From positions 1 to 7,686 of the forward strand of contig DASXYT010000063.1 in assembly GCA_036502345.1 (NCBI GenBank): DNA of 7,686 bases. Direction: 5' to 3'. This document shows, in pieces, positions 1 to 5,545 of this stretch. A program made the translations under genes and the position numbers. Origin of the DNA: DATEPR01 sp036502345 (GTDB lineage Bacteria > Actinomycetota > Actinomycetes > Mycobacteriales > Pseudonocardiaceae). The notes below the pieces were generated by a model, which saw only the letters and a program-made list of their open reading frames with translations, ran no database searches and was not told the DNA's origin. Numbering within the stretch: position 1 is the first letter of the stretch; every line of letters starts with the position of its first letter.

Positions 1-61
1 GTTCGGGAGGTGCGGGTGGTGCGGTGAGATCGATCTGACCAATTGTCGGCATGCCCGTCGA

Positions 62-87
62 ATACCCACTACGAACTCGACGGACAC
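62..87 (-). promoter_or_regulatory. Candidate stress-sigma (SigB/SigF-like) promoter facing left
   Basis: On the minus strand GTGT (87-84) is followed, after 16 bases, by GGGTAT (67-62). This resembles the GTTT-N15-17-GGGTA pattern of actinobacterial SigF/SigB-type promoters. It would start transcription near position 55, just before a minus-strand ATG at 52-50 that opens a frame running off the left edge (17 codons visible). GGGTAT also occurs several times inside coding sequence in this window, so a chance match is quite possible. The short downstream frame has a weaker third-position GC bias than the clear genes here. Confidence 0.25.
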
Positions 88-129
88 CAATGCCCGGCAC
101 CCAATCCGAAACCGCCTGCGCAACTCCAT

Positions 130-155
130 GTTTGAACCAGCGCGGGACCGGGACA
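130..155 (+). promoter_or_regulatory. Candidate stress-sigma-like promoter of the small membrane protein gene
   Basis: GTTT (130-133) is followed, after 16 bases, by GGGACA (150-155), a partial match to the SigF/SigB-type GTTT-N15-17-GGGTAT pattern. It would give a leader of about 50 bases before the ATG at 217. No convincing SigA-type -35/-10 pair was seen in the same stretch. The -10 box has two mismatches, so the call is tentative. Confidence 0.25.
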
Positions 156-216
156 CCCCGGATTGGGCGGACATGCCGTTTCGCCCGCCTAGATCCCGGA
201 AGGAGTTGCGAGCAAG

Positions 217-372
217 ATGATTATTCTCGGTGTCATCCTGATCGTCATCGGCTTCTTGGTCGGCATACCGGTGCTGTACACCATCGGCATCATCCTCGCG
301 TTGGTCGGCGTCGTCTTTGCCGTGCTCGGGGGTACCGGACGCGCCATCGGTGGCCGCGCCCACTGGTTCTAG
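217..372 (+). CDS. Small DUF6131-type membrane protein (51 aa)
   Basis: The frame encodes 51 residues starting MIILGVILIVIGFLVGIP and ending GRAIGGRAHWF. It is almost entirely hydrophobic: two short membrane-spanning stretches (about residues 2-19 and 21-40) are separated by a Pro-containing turn. A Gly/Arg-rich cytosolic-type tail ending in aromatic residues follows. This pattern and length fit the DUF6131 family of very small actinobacterial proteins, whose function is not known. A strong ribosome binding site, GGAAGGAG at 198-205, lies 11 bases before the ATG. The gene stands alone, converges on the gene at 474-881, and ends 46 bases before a strong hairpin. It is too short for most ORF callers. 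The family assignment is by recognition of the sequence pattern; no function can be inferred beyond an inner-membrane location. Confidence 0.8.
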   Translation: MIILGVILIVIGFLVGIPVLYTIGIILALVGVVFAVLGGTGRAIGGRAHWF

Positions 373-418
373 AACCTCCACACGCGACAGCGACCGGATC
401 GCCGGGACATAGCTGAGA

Positions 419-455
419 CATCGAACCTGCGGGCCATCGGCCCGCAGGTTCGATG
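419..455. terminator. Perfect 17-bp hairpin between convergent genes, probable bidirectional terminator
   Basis: Arms 419-435 (CATCGAACCTGCGGGCC) and 439-455 are perfect reverse complements around a 3-base loop, ATC. The stem is GC-rich in its upper half. No run of T follows on either strand, so this is a stem-only terminator of the kind common in high-GC actinobacteria. It lies between the stop of the small membrane protein gene (372) and the stop of the minus-strand gene (474), so it can serve both. Confidence 0.8.
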
Positions 456-473
456 CATGGCAACCACAAGCGC

Positions 474-881
474 TCAGTCCGCTTCGCTGGCCACGACTGA
501 ACCCATCGCGCTGTGCGCGGTGACCACCGCCGCCCTCGCCGCATCGATGTCACCCGCGTCCAGGTGCGCCACCGCGTTGTACACATAGCCCAGCACGACG
601 GCCAGGCGGCTGGCCGGCTCGGCGCGGGCACTCACATGGAGGGTCAGCCGGATCGGGGCGATCCTGTCCAGGAACGCGACGATCGTCCGCTGCGTCCGTT
701 GCTTGTCCGCCGGTTCGGCCAGTTCGTGTGTGGCGGTACGCAGTGCGGTGCCGAGCAGCACCAGCGGATCATCGGCCCTGGGCCCGCGGACCAGCGTGCT
801 CCCGATACCGGGACGCTGGGCGGGGAACCACATCTCGTTCGTACACGGGTCCGGGATACCCGGGCCGCCATCGTGATCCAC
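474..881 (-). CDS. Unrecognised 135-aa protein with a TPR-like helical C-terminus
   Basis: The family is not recognised. I place the start at GTG 881-879 because a near-perfect ribosome binding site (GGAGGAG, minus strand 893-887) lies 5 bases before it. The frame is open much further upstream across the next gene, but only as an antisense shadow. An ATG at 833-831 (residue 17) is an alternative start. Residues 1-30 are Gly/Pro-rich and probably disordered. The rest is mostly helical. Around residues 92-130 an Ala-rich helix pair (VAHLDAGDIDAARAAVV) resembles a single TPR-like hairpin. There is no signal peptide, membrane segment or catalytic motif. It is divergent from the rsb operon with a 180-bp shared spacer and has its own GGGTAT box, so a link to stress control is possible but unproven. 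Confidence 0.65.
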   Translation of the reverse strand: MDHDGGPGIPDPCTNEMWFPAQRPGIGSTLVRGPRADDPLVLLGTALRTATHELAEPADKQRTQRTIVAFLDRIAPIRLTLHVSARAEPASRLAVVLGYVYNAVAHLDAGDIDAARAAVVTAHSAMGSVVASEAD

Positions 882-925
882 GATGTCTCCTCCGTCTGGC
901 CCGCGACCGGGCGTTCCCTTACTGA

Positions 926-953
926 ATACCCAGAACGAGGCCGTCGTTACCAA
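926..953 (-). promoter_or_regulatory. Candidate promoter (TTGGTA-N16-GGGTAT) for the leftward gene
   Basis: The minus strand carries TTGGTA (953-948), a 16-base spacer and an exact GGGTAT box (931-926). The expected start near position 919 leaves a leader of about 37 bases with the ribosome binding site at 893-887 and the GTG at 881. The -10 box matches the SigB/SigF class exactly. The -35 box is a poor match to GTTT and only a partial match to TTGACA, so the sigma class is uncertain. Confidence 0.35.
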
Positions 954-1016
954 GCACTGTGAGTGACCGGCAAACACCGTGGAGGCACATTCTCTCCGTG
1001 CGCGAGGGGCCCTCTG

Positions 1017-1034
1017 GTCACCAAGTAGGGTGAC
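1017..1034 (+). promoter_or_regulatory. Dyad GTCACC-N6-GGTGAC over a -10-like box upstream of rsbR
   Basis: Perfect 6-base inverted arms at 1017-1022 and 1029-1034 surround a 6-base centre. Within it lies TAGGGT (1026-1031), a reasonable actinobacterial -10 hexamer (TANNNT). A start near 1038 would give a leader of about 24 bases holding the AAGGAGG ribosome binding site at 1051-1057 before the GTG at 1062. No good -35 is visible 16-19 bases upstream, which would suit a regulated promoter. A dyad across the -10 box is the usual position of a repressor operator. Role inferred only. Confidence 0.35.
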
Positions 1035-1061
1035 GCAGCATTCACGGTCCAAGGAGGCAGC

Positions 1062-1922
1062 GTGACAACCGAGACGGGCAACGTCGACGGGATGGTGGCG
1101 CTGTTGCGCGCCAATACCGAGACCTTGATCGAGCGATGGGTTTCGCTGATCAGCGTTCCCCTGCGCGGCCGGCTCAGCGAGGCCGAACTGGCCAGGGAAT
1201 GCCGGGAGCTGTTCGCGGCGCTCGTCGCCGCCGTCGAGACCGGCAGTCGCAACACCCAGGAGTCCGCCTTCACCGACGTGCGGGCGCTGCTGGAGGACCT
1301 GTCCCGCAGCCGGGCCAGGCTCGGCTTCACACCGTCCGAGACGGCGGTCGGTGTGTTCGCCCTGCGGCAGGCGCTGTTCGAACTGGCCTCCGGCGACGAC
1401 GACGCGAGCCGACTGCGTGAGGTCATGGGCTTCTCGCTGCTGCTGGACTCGCTGGGCCTGTGGACCTTCGAGAGCTACGCGAAGGCCCGCGAGGAGGTCA
1501 TCAGCGAGCAGGCCGAGCAACTCCTCGAGCTCACGACGCCCGTGGTGCGGCTCTGGGACGGCGTGCTCGCGGTCCCGCTGGTCGGCACACTGGACTCCGA
1601 GCGCACCCAGGTGGTGATGGAGAAGCTGCTCGAAGCGCTGGTCGAGACGGGCGCCGAGCAGGCGATCGTGGACATCACCGGCGTGCTCGCCGTGGACACC
1701 CAGGTCGCGCAGCACCTGCTCAAGACCGTCATGGCGGCCCGGCTGATGGGTGCCGAGTGCACCATCTCGGGGATCCGGCCGCAGATCGCGCAGACGATCG
1801 TGCAGCTGGGCATCGAGTTCGGCGACATCACCACCAAGGCGACGCTGGCCGACGCGCTGCTGCACGCCATGCGCAGGTCAGGTGTCGACGTGGTCCGCAA
1901 GCGCGTCACCCGGACCAACTGA
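1062..1922 (+). CDS. rsbR: RsbR-type stressosome sensor/scaffold (RsbRD_N-like + STAS)
   Basis: 286 residues. GTG start, with AAGGAGG at 1051-1057 four bases upstream. Residues about 12-145 form an all-helical N-terminal domain of the RsbRD_N type (note LGFTPSETAVGVFALRQALF near residue 87), not the globin-like domain of Bacillus RsbRA and not a PAS domain. Its input signal is unknown. A linker helix (140-165) leads to a C-terminal STAS domain (about 165-270) with PLVGT, DITGV, VDTQVA and IRPQIAQTIVQLGI, which closely match Bacillus RsbRA. In Bacillus, RsbT phosphorylates T171 and T205 of RsbRA. The matching positions here are Ser179 (a conservative change) and Thr213 (kept). The family forms the stressosome core with RsbS and holds RsbT until stress. 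As the first gene of the operon it probably brings in the signal. Cytosolic, no membrane segment. Confidence 0.92.
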   Translation: MTTETGNVDGMVALLRANTETLIERWVSLISVPLRGRLSEAELARECRELFAALVAAVETGSRNTQESAFTDVRALLEDLSRSRARLGFTPSETAVGVFALRQALFELASGDDDASRLREVMGFSLLLDSLGLWTFESYAKAREEVISEQAEQLLELTTPVVRLWDGVLAVPLVGTLDSERTQVVMEKLLEALVETGAEQAIVDITGVLAVDTQVAQHLLKTVMAARLMGAECTISGIRPQIAQTIVQLGIEFGDITTKATLADALLHAMRRSGVDVVRKRVTRTN

Positions 1923-2338
1923 TGGACCGGGTACCGATCCTCAAGATCGGCGACGTGCTGCTGGTCTCCATCCAGCTCGACCTGCAGGACCAGACCGTAC
2001 TGGCGCTGCAGGAGGACCTCGCGGAGCAGATCACCAGGACCGGCGCGCACGGTGTGATCATCGACATCTCCGCGGTGGAGATCGTCGATTCGTTCATCGG
2101 CCGGATGTTCGCCACGATCGCGTCGATGTCCCGGCTGTTCGACGCGGACACCGTCGTGGTCGGCATGCGACCGGCCGTGGCCATCACGCTGGTCGAGCTC
2201 GGCCTGACGCTGGGTAACGTCCGGACCGCGTTGGACCTGGAGAAGGGGCTGTCCATCCTCCGGCGCAGCGCCGCCGACCGCCTGTTGTCCGAGGAGATCG
2301 AGGACTCCGACGACGGGACCGTTCGGACCGAGTCGTGA
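1922..2338 (+). CDS. rsbS: RsbS-type STAS antagonist, stressosome core
   Basis: 138 residues. The ATG shares its A with the rsbR stop (TGATG). The single STAS domain covers residues 4-118: PILKIGDVLLVSIQ at the start, GVIIDISAVEIVDSFIGRM around the phosphosite, and MRPAVAITLVELGL near the end. Ser57 in VDSFIG matches Ser59 of Bacillus RsbS, the residue that RsbT phosphorylates to open the complex and that RsbX dephosphorylates. The protein is about 15-20 residues longer than Bacillus RsbS because of an acidic C-terminal tail (EEIEDSDDG). The phosphosite and the position between rsbR and rsbT separate it from RsbV-type anti-anti-sigma factors. It is expected to pack with RsbR and to sequester RsbT. 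Confidence 0.93.
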   Translation: MDRVPILKIGDVLLVSIQLDLQDQTVLALQEDLAEQITRTGAHGVIIDISAVEIVDSFIGRMFATIASMSRLFDADTVVVGMRPAVAITLVELGLTLGNVRTALDLEKGLSILRRSAADRLLSEEIEDSDDGTVRTES

Positions 2339-2748
2339 CGGCGCCCGCCGGCGAGCGGGACGAGCTGCCCATCGTCGGTGACGACGACGTCGTCAAGGTG
2401 CGGCAACTGGTCCGCGCCTTCGCGCTGAAGGCCCGACTGTCCCTCGTCGACCAGACGAAACTGGTCACGGCGGCCAGTGAGCTCGCGCGGAACACGCTGA
2501 ACTACGGCGGTGGCGGGACCGCGACGATCGAACAGGTGAGCAATGTCCGACGCCGGGGAATTCGTGCGGTTTTCGTAGACGAAGGACCGGGTATACCGGA
2601 TATCGACCTCGCGCTGACCGACGGTTGGACCAGCGGCAACGGAATGGGTCTTGGCCTGAGTGGTGCACGCAGGCTCGTCGACGAGTTCGAGGTGGAGACC
2701 GAAGTGGGACGCGGCACGACCGTCAGCATCGTCAAGTGGGCCCGGTAG
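2335..2748 (+). CDS. rsbT: RsbT-type GHKL serine/threonine kinase switch protein
   Basis: 137 residues. The GTG start overlaps the rsbS stop by GTGA. It is one HATPase_c (GHKL) domain with all ATP-site boxes present: the N box ELARNTLNYGGGG with Asn53, the G1 box DEGPGIPD (Asp82, Gly84, Gly86), and the G2 box GNGMGLGLSGARRL (101-114). The ending TTVSIVKWAR also follows Bacillus RsbT. In that family RsbT phosphorylates RsbS and RsbR on stress, leaves the stressosome, and activates a downstream partner (RsbU in Bacillus). No RsbU-type N-terminal RsbT-binding domain is seen in this window, so its partner here must differ. The hybrid kinase with its RsbT-like N-terminus is the best candidate, by inference. 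Confidence 0.95.
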   Translation: MTAPAGERDELPIVGDDDVVKVRQLVRAFALKARLSLVDQTKLVTAASELARNTLNYGGGGTATIEQVSNVRRRGIRAVFVDEGPGIPDIDLALTDGWTSGNGMGLGLSGARRLVDEFEVETEVGRGTTVSIVKWAR

Positions 2749-3800
2749 GACCCGCACACAGCCCGCCTGTCGAGCCGGGCTGTCTGCCGCCGGCCCAGGA
2801 TCTCCTGTGGTTTCCCGTCGAGGATGCCAGCGCCGTCGGCGCGGTGCGCCGGGCGGCGTCCGCGTTGGCGCAGCGGCTGGCGTTCCCAGAGCAGCGGGTC
2901 GCCGAGGTCGGCATCGTGGCGAGCGAGCTGGCGACGAACCTGCGCAAGCACGCCGACCAGGGCGTTCTGTTGTTGAGGTCGGCACCGACCGGTGACCCGC
3001 ACGACCTGGTGGAAATGCTGACGATCGACAGCGGCCCCGGCATGGCCGAGCCGGACCGGGCATGGCAGGACGGCCGCTCCACAGCGGGCAGCCTCGGCAT
3101 CGGCCTTGGCGCCGTGGCCAGGTTGGCCGACTCGTACGGCCTGTTGTCCGAGCCGGAGCGAGGCAGCGTCTTCATGGCACGCCTGCGTTCCAAGAAGCGG
3201 ACAAGCACGCCACCCACCGACTCGATCGCCGGTGTGACCCGCGCGGTCAAAGGTGAGTCCGTGTGCGGCGACACCTACGCGGTGCGGCGCGACGGCGACC
3301 GGCTGTCGGTGATGATGTGCGACGGCTCCGGCCACGGCCCACTCGCCGCGGCGGCGTCCCAACTCGCGGCCCGGGTGTTCTGTACGGGTGAGCAGTTCCC
3401 GGCCGAGGTCGCTGTGGCGCGCATCCACGCGGCACTGGAGGGCACCCGGGGCGGCGCCGTCGCGGTGGCCGACTACGACCCGACCACGACGACCGTACGG
3501 TACGCGGGTATCGGCAACATCAGTGGCTCGCTGGTGACGGCGGGTGATCGGCAGGGCATGGTGTCGCTGCCGGGTATCGCTGGCTACCGAGCGCGTCCTG
3601 TGCAGGTGTTCCAGTACCAGGCGCCCTCGGGGACCCTGCTGGTCATGCACTCCGACGGCCTGACCGAGAGGTGGACCCTCGACAGACGCCGCCGGGTCAC
3701 GGCCGCCGAACCGGTACTGATCGCCGGCGCGCTGCTGCGCGACGCAGGCGTACACCGCGACGACGCCAGCGTCGTCGTCGCCCGACTGGGCACGCCATGA
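2736..3800 (+). CDS. RsbT-like kinase domain fused to an RsbX/SpoIIE-type PP2C phosphatase
   Basis: 354 residues from GTG 2736, which overlaps rsbT by 13 bases. No Shine-Dalgarno sequence is visible, but it is the only sensible in-frame start near the rsbT stop; CTG 2784 is a weaker alternative. Residues about 25-150 are a GHKL domain with SELATNLRKHA (Asn68), IDSGPG (Asp98, Gly100, Gly102) and GSLGIGLGAVARL. This is the RsbT/RsbW-like fold with an apparently complete ATP site. Residues about 164-352 are a PP2C domain: CGD (Asp179), DGSGHG (Asp196), SDGL (Asp307, Gly308) and RDDAS (Asp342-Asp343), so the metal-binding acids are present. The PP2C part matches RsbX in size, without PAS or RsbU-like input domains. 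RsbX removes phosphate from RsbS/RsbR to reset the stressosome. The fused kinase domain may target the phosphatase to the complex or give it both activities. Such fusions are known in rsb loci. Confidence 0.87.
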   Translation: MGPVGPAHSPPVEPGCLPPAQDLLWFPVEDASAVGAVRRAASALAQRLAFPEQRVAEVGIVASELATNLRKHADQGVLLLRSAPTGDPHDLVEMLTIDSGPGMAEPDRAWQDGRSTAGSLGIGLGAVARLADSYGLLSEPERGSVFMARLRSKKRTSTPPTDSIAGVTRAVKGESVCGDTYAVRRDGDRLSVMMCDGSGHGPLAAAASQLAARVFCTGEQFPAEVAVARIHAALEGTRGGAVAVADYDPTTTTVRYAGIGNISGSLVTAGDRQGMVSLPGIAGYRARPVQVFQYQAPSGTLLVMHSDGLTERWTLDRRRRVTAAEPVLIAGALLRDAGVHRDDASVVVARLGTP

Positions 3801-5545
3801 CACACCCCCCGAGCACCGCGCCACTGCTGTCGCTGAGCCTGCACGACGAACCGGACCTGTTCCTGCTGCGCCAACGCGGACGGGAGGTCGCCGCCGCCGT
3901 CGGCCTGGACACCCAGGACCAGATCCGGGTGGCGACAGCGCTGTCCGACGTGGGGCGGATCCTGCTCACCGGCGACACCACCGTGTCGGCCACCTTCCGC
4001 CTGACCGCCGCGGCACCGATGGCGCTGCACATCGAACTCGAATGGCGGGGAGCGCCTGTCCCGACCGGCGAACTCGGCTGGCGCGCGGCAGGCCGACTCG
4101 TCGACGGCGCCGAGACGGGCGCGCGGGAGGGCATGCAGTCGGTCGACCTGCGCAAGCGACTGCCGGGACACAGCCGCCCGTTCTCCGAGGCCCGCATCGA
4201 CCAACTGCGCGATGAACTCGGCAAGCTGACCCGAGGCAGCGCGCTGGACGAACTACGTGCCCAGAACCAGGAACTGCTGACCACCCTGGAAGCGCTGGAA
4301 CGCAACCAGCGGGAACTGGTGCGGGTCAACGACGAACTCACCGAGACGAACCGGGGCGTTCTCGCGCTCTACGGCGAACTCACCGCCGAGTTGGAGCAGA
4401 CCAACCAGGGCGTCGTGGCGCTGTACGCCGAACTGGACACCAAGACCGAGGAGCTCGCCAGAGGCAGCGAGGCCAAGACCCGTTTCTGGTCCAACGTGAG
4501 CCACGAACTGCGCACCCCGATCAACTCGGTCGTCGGTCTGAGCAGGCTGTTGCTGGCGCCGGGTTCCGAACCGCTCGGCGCCGAGCAGCGCAGGCAGGTG
4601 GAACTGATCAACGGCTCCGCCGAGACGCTGCTCGGCCTGGTCGGCCAGTTGCTCGACGTGGCAAGGGCGGAGTCCGGTCGGCTGGTCGTCGCGCCGACAT
4701 CGGTGGATCTCCGGCTGCTGCTGGCCGGCCTGGCGGACGCGCTGCGCCCGACAACGCACTCGGCGGCCGTCACTCTGCGCCTGTCCGACCCGCCGCCACC
4801 GGCACGCCTGGTCACCGACGAGTCGATGTTGGTGCACATCCTCAGGAACGTGCTGTCCAACGGGCTCAAGTTCACGGAGGATGGTGAGGTCCGGCTCGAA
4901 ACCACCTACGACGACGAATGGAACCGGTGGCGGTTCATGGTCACCGACACGGGCATCGGCATCCCACCCGAGGAGCAGGACCGCGTCTTCGAGGAGTTCC
5001 ACCAGGTGCCCAACCGCCTGCAGAAACACCACCAGGGCACCGGCCTGGGGCTGCCCTACGCGCGCAAGCTGGCGGAACTGCTCGGCGGCACGCTCACGCT
5101 GACCAGCAACCCGGGCTCGGGCACCCAGGTGGTGCTCGAACTGCCCGCCGTCACGGTCGCGCCCAGCGTCGTCGAGACCGTCCTGCTCGTGGTGGACGAC
5201 GACACACTGCGCACCAGGATGCGCCACCTCACCACGCCACTGGCCCACACGGTGGCCGAGGCGCCGAACTGGGAGCTGGCCAAGGCGGCCTGCGTGGAGC
5301 ACCATCCCGACGTGATCGTCATCGGACTGTCCTCACCGGAGTCGGACACCCGCGACTGCCTGGAGGAACTATGCCAGGACGAGGAACTGGCAGCGGTGCC
5401 GGTCATGCTGCTCGTCTCGGGCGACAACGACACCGCCGAAGCGTGGAGCGACCACCAACCCGTGCTCCTGCACAGGTCGCGCCTGTCTCCCGATGTCGTA
5501 CGCGACGGCCTGCGACATGCCATTCAGCCGATCGGACAACGGTGA
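3797..5545 (+). CDS. Hybrid histidine kinase with degenerate RsbT-like N-terminus and pseudo-receiver
   Basis: 582 residues. The ATG overlaps the upstream stop (ATGA). Domains in order: (1) residues 12-100 align with RsbT (LLRQRGREVAAAVGLDTQDQIRVATAL can be laid on the RsbT helices), but the N-box Asn and the DxGxG box are absent, so it should not bind ATP. (2) A coiled coil, about 130-228, with an 18-residue repeat of TNxGVxALYxEL at 184-195 and 202-213. (3) HisKA with SNVSHELRTP, His236. (4) HATPase_c with the N box LRNVLSNGLKFT (Asn351, Asn355), DTGIGIP (384-390), FEEFHQ and GTGLGL (414-419), all intact. (5) A receiver fold, 461-575, that keeps the acidic cluster VVDDD but has Gly510 where the phosphoacceptor Asp belongs. 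The kinase should autophosphorylate but cannot use its own receiver; the separate receiver of the next gene is the natural acceptor. No membrane segments, so the signal is cytosolic. Confidence 0.88.
   Translation: MTHPPSTAPLLSLSLHDEPDLFLLRQRGREVAAAVGLDTQDQIRVATALSDVGRILLTGDTTVSATFRLTAAAPMALHIELEWRGAPVPTGELGWRAAGRLVDGAETGAREGMQSVDLRKRLPGHSRPFSEARIDQLRDELGKLTRGSALDELRAQNQELLTTLEALERNQRELVRVNDELTETNRGVLALYGELTAELEQTNQGVVALYAELDTKTEELARGSEAKTRFWSNVSHELRTPINSVVGLSRLLLAPGSEPLGAEQRRQVELINGSAETLLGLVGQLLDVARAESGRLVVAPTSVDLRLLLAGLADALRPTTHSAAVTLRLSDPPPPARLVTDESMLVHILRNVLSNGLKFTEDGEVRLETTYDDEWNRWRFMVTDTGIGIPPEEQDRVFEEFHQVPNRLQKHHQGTGLGLPYARKLAELLGGTLTLTSNPGSGTQVVLELPAVTVAPSVVETVLLVVDDDTLRTRMRHLTTPLAHTVAEAPNWELAKAACVEHHPDVIVIGLSSPESDTRDCLEELCQDEELAAVPVMLLVSGDNDTAEAWSDHQPVLLHRSRLSPDVVRDGLRHAIQPIGQR

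Noticed and set aside
1..38. C-terminal tail of a plus-strand gene entering from the left
   Set aside because: Stops at 25-27 and 36-38 leave only 8 to 11 codons, too few to support a gene.
51..416. 121-residue plus-strand frame over the left region
   Set aside because: Its reading is Arg/His-rich and overlaps the DUF6131 gene out of frame, while the latter has a strong ribosome binding site and a clear hydrophobic pattern.
513..962. 149-residue plus-strand frame opposite the unknown gene
   Set aside because: It is Arg/Gly-rich with no recognisable domain, and its opposite strand has a well-placed ribosome binding site and start.
882..1865. Long minus-strand open frame extending the 474-881 gene to 463 residues
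   Set aside because: It lies antisense to rsbR, whose STAS domain is clearly recognisable. The extra part is Arg/Gln/Leu/Asp-rich shadow sequence, and a strong ribosome binding site marks the GTG at 881.
1460..1921. Upstream extension of the RsbS frame inside rsbR
   Set aside because: The extension is low-complexity Arg/Ala/Gly shadow sequence. The STAS domain begins right after the ATG at 1922.
2625..2735. ATG at 2625 as start of the RsbT-PP2C fusion
   Set aside because: It would overlap rsbT by 124 bases and add Arg/Gln-rich sequence without domain similarity. GTG 2736 fits the coupled arrangement of the operon better.
3505..3585. GGGTAT boxes inside the phosphatase domain as internal promoters
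   Set aside because: They come from Gly-Ile codons in the PP2C domain and have no fitting -35 element. The following genes are translationally coupled to the upstream ones.
4918..5541. Upstream extension of the receiver-PP2C protein into the hybrid kinase
   Set aside because: It covers the well-conserved ATPase and receiver part of the kinase in another frame, and its reading is His/Arg/Pro/Gly-rich shadow sequence.
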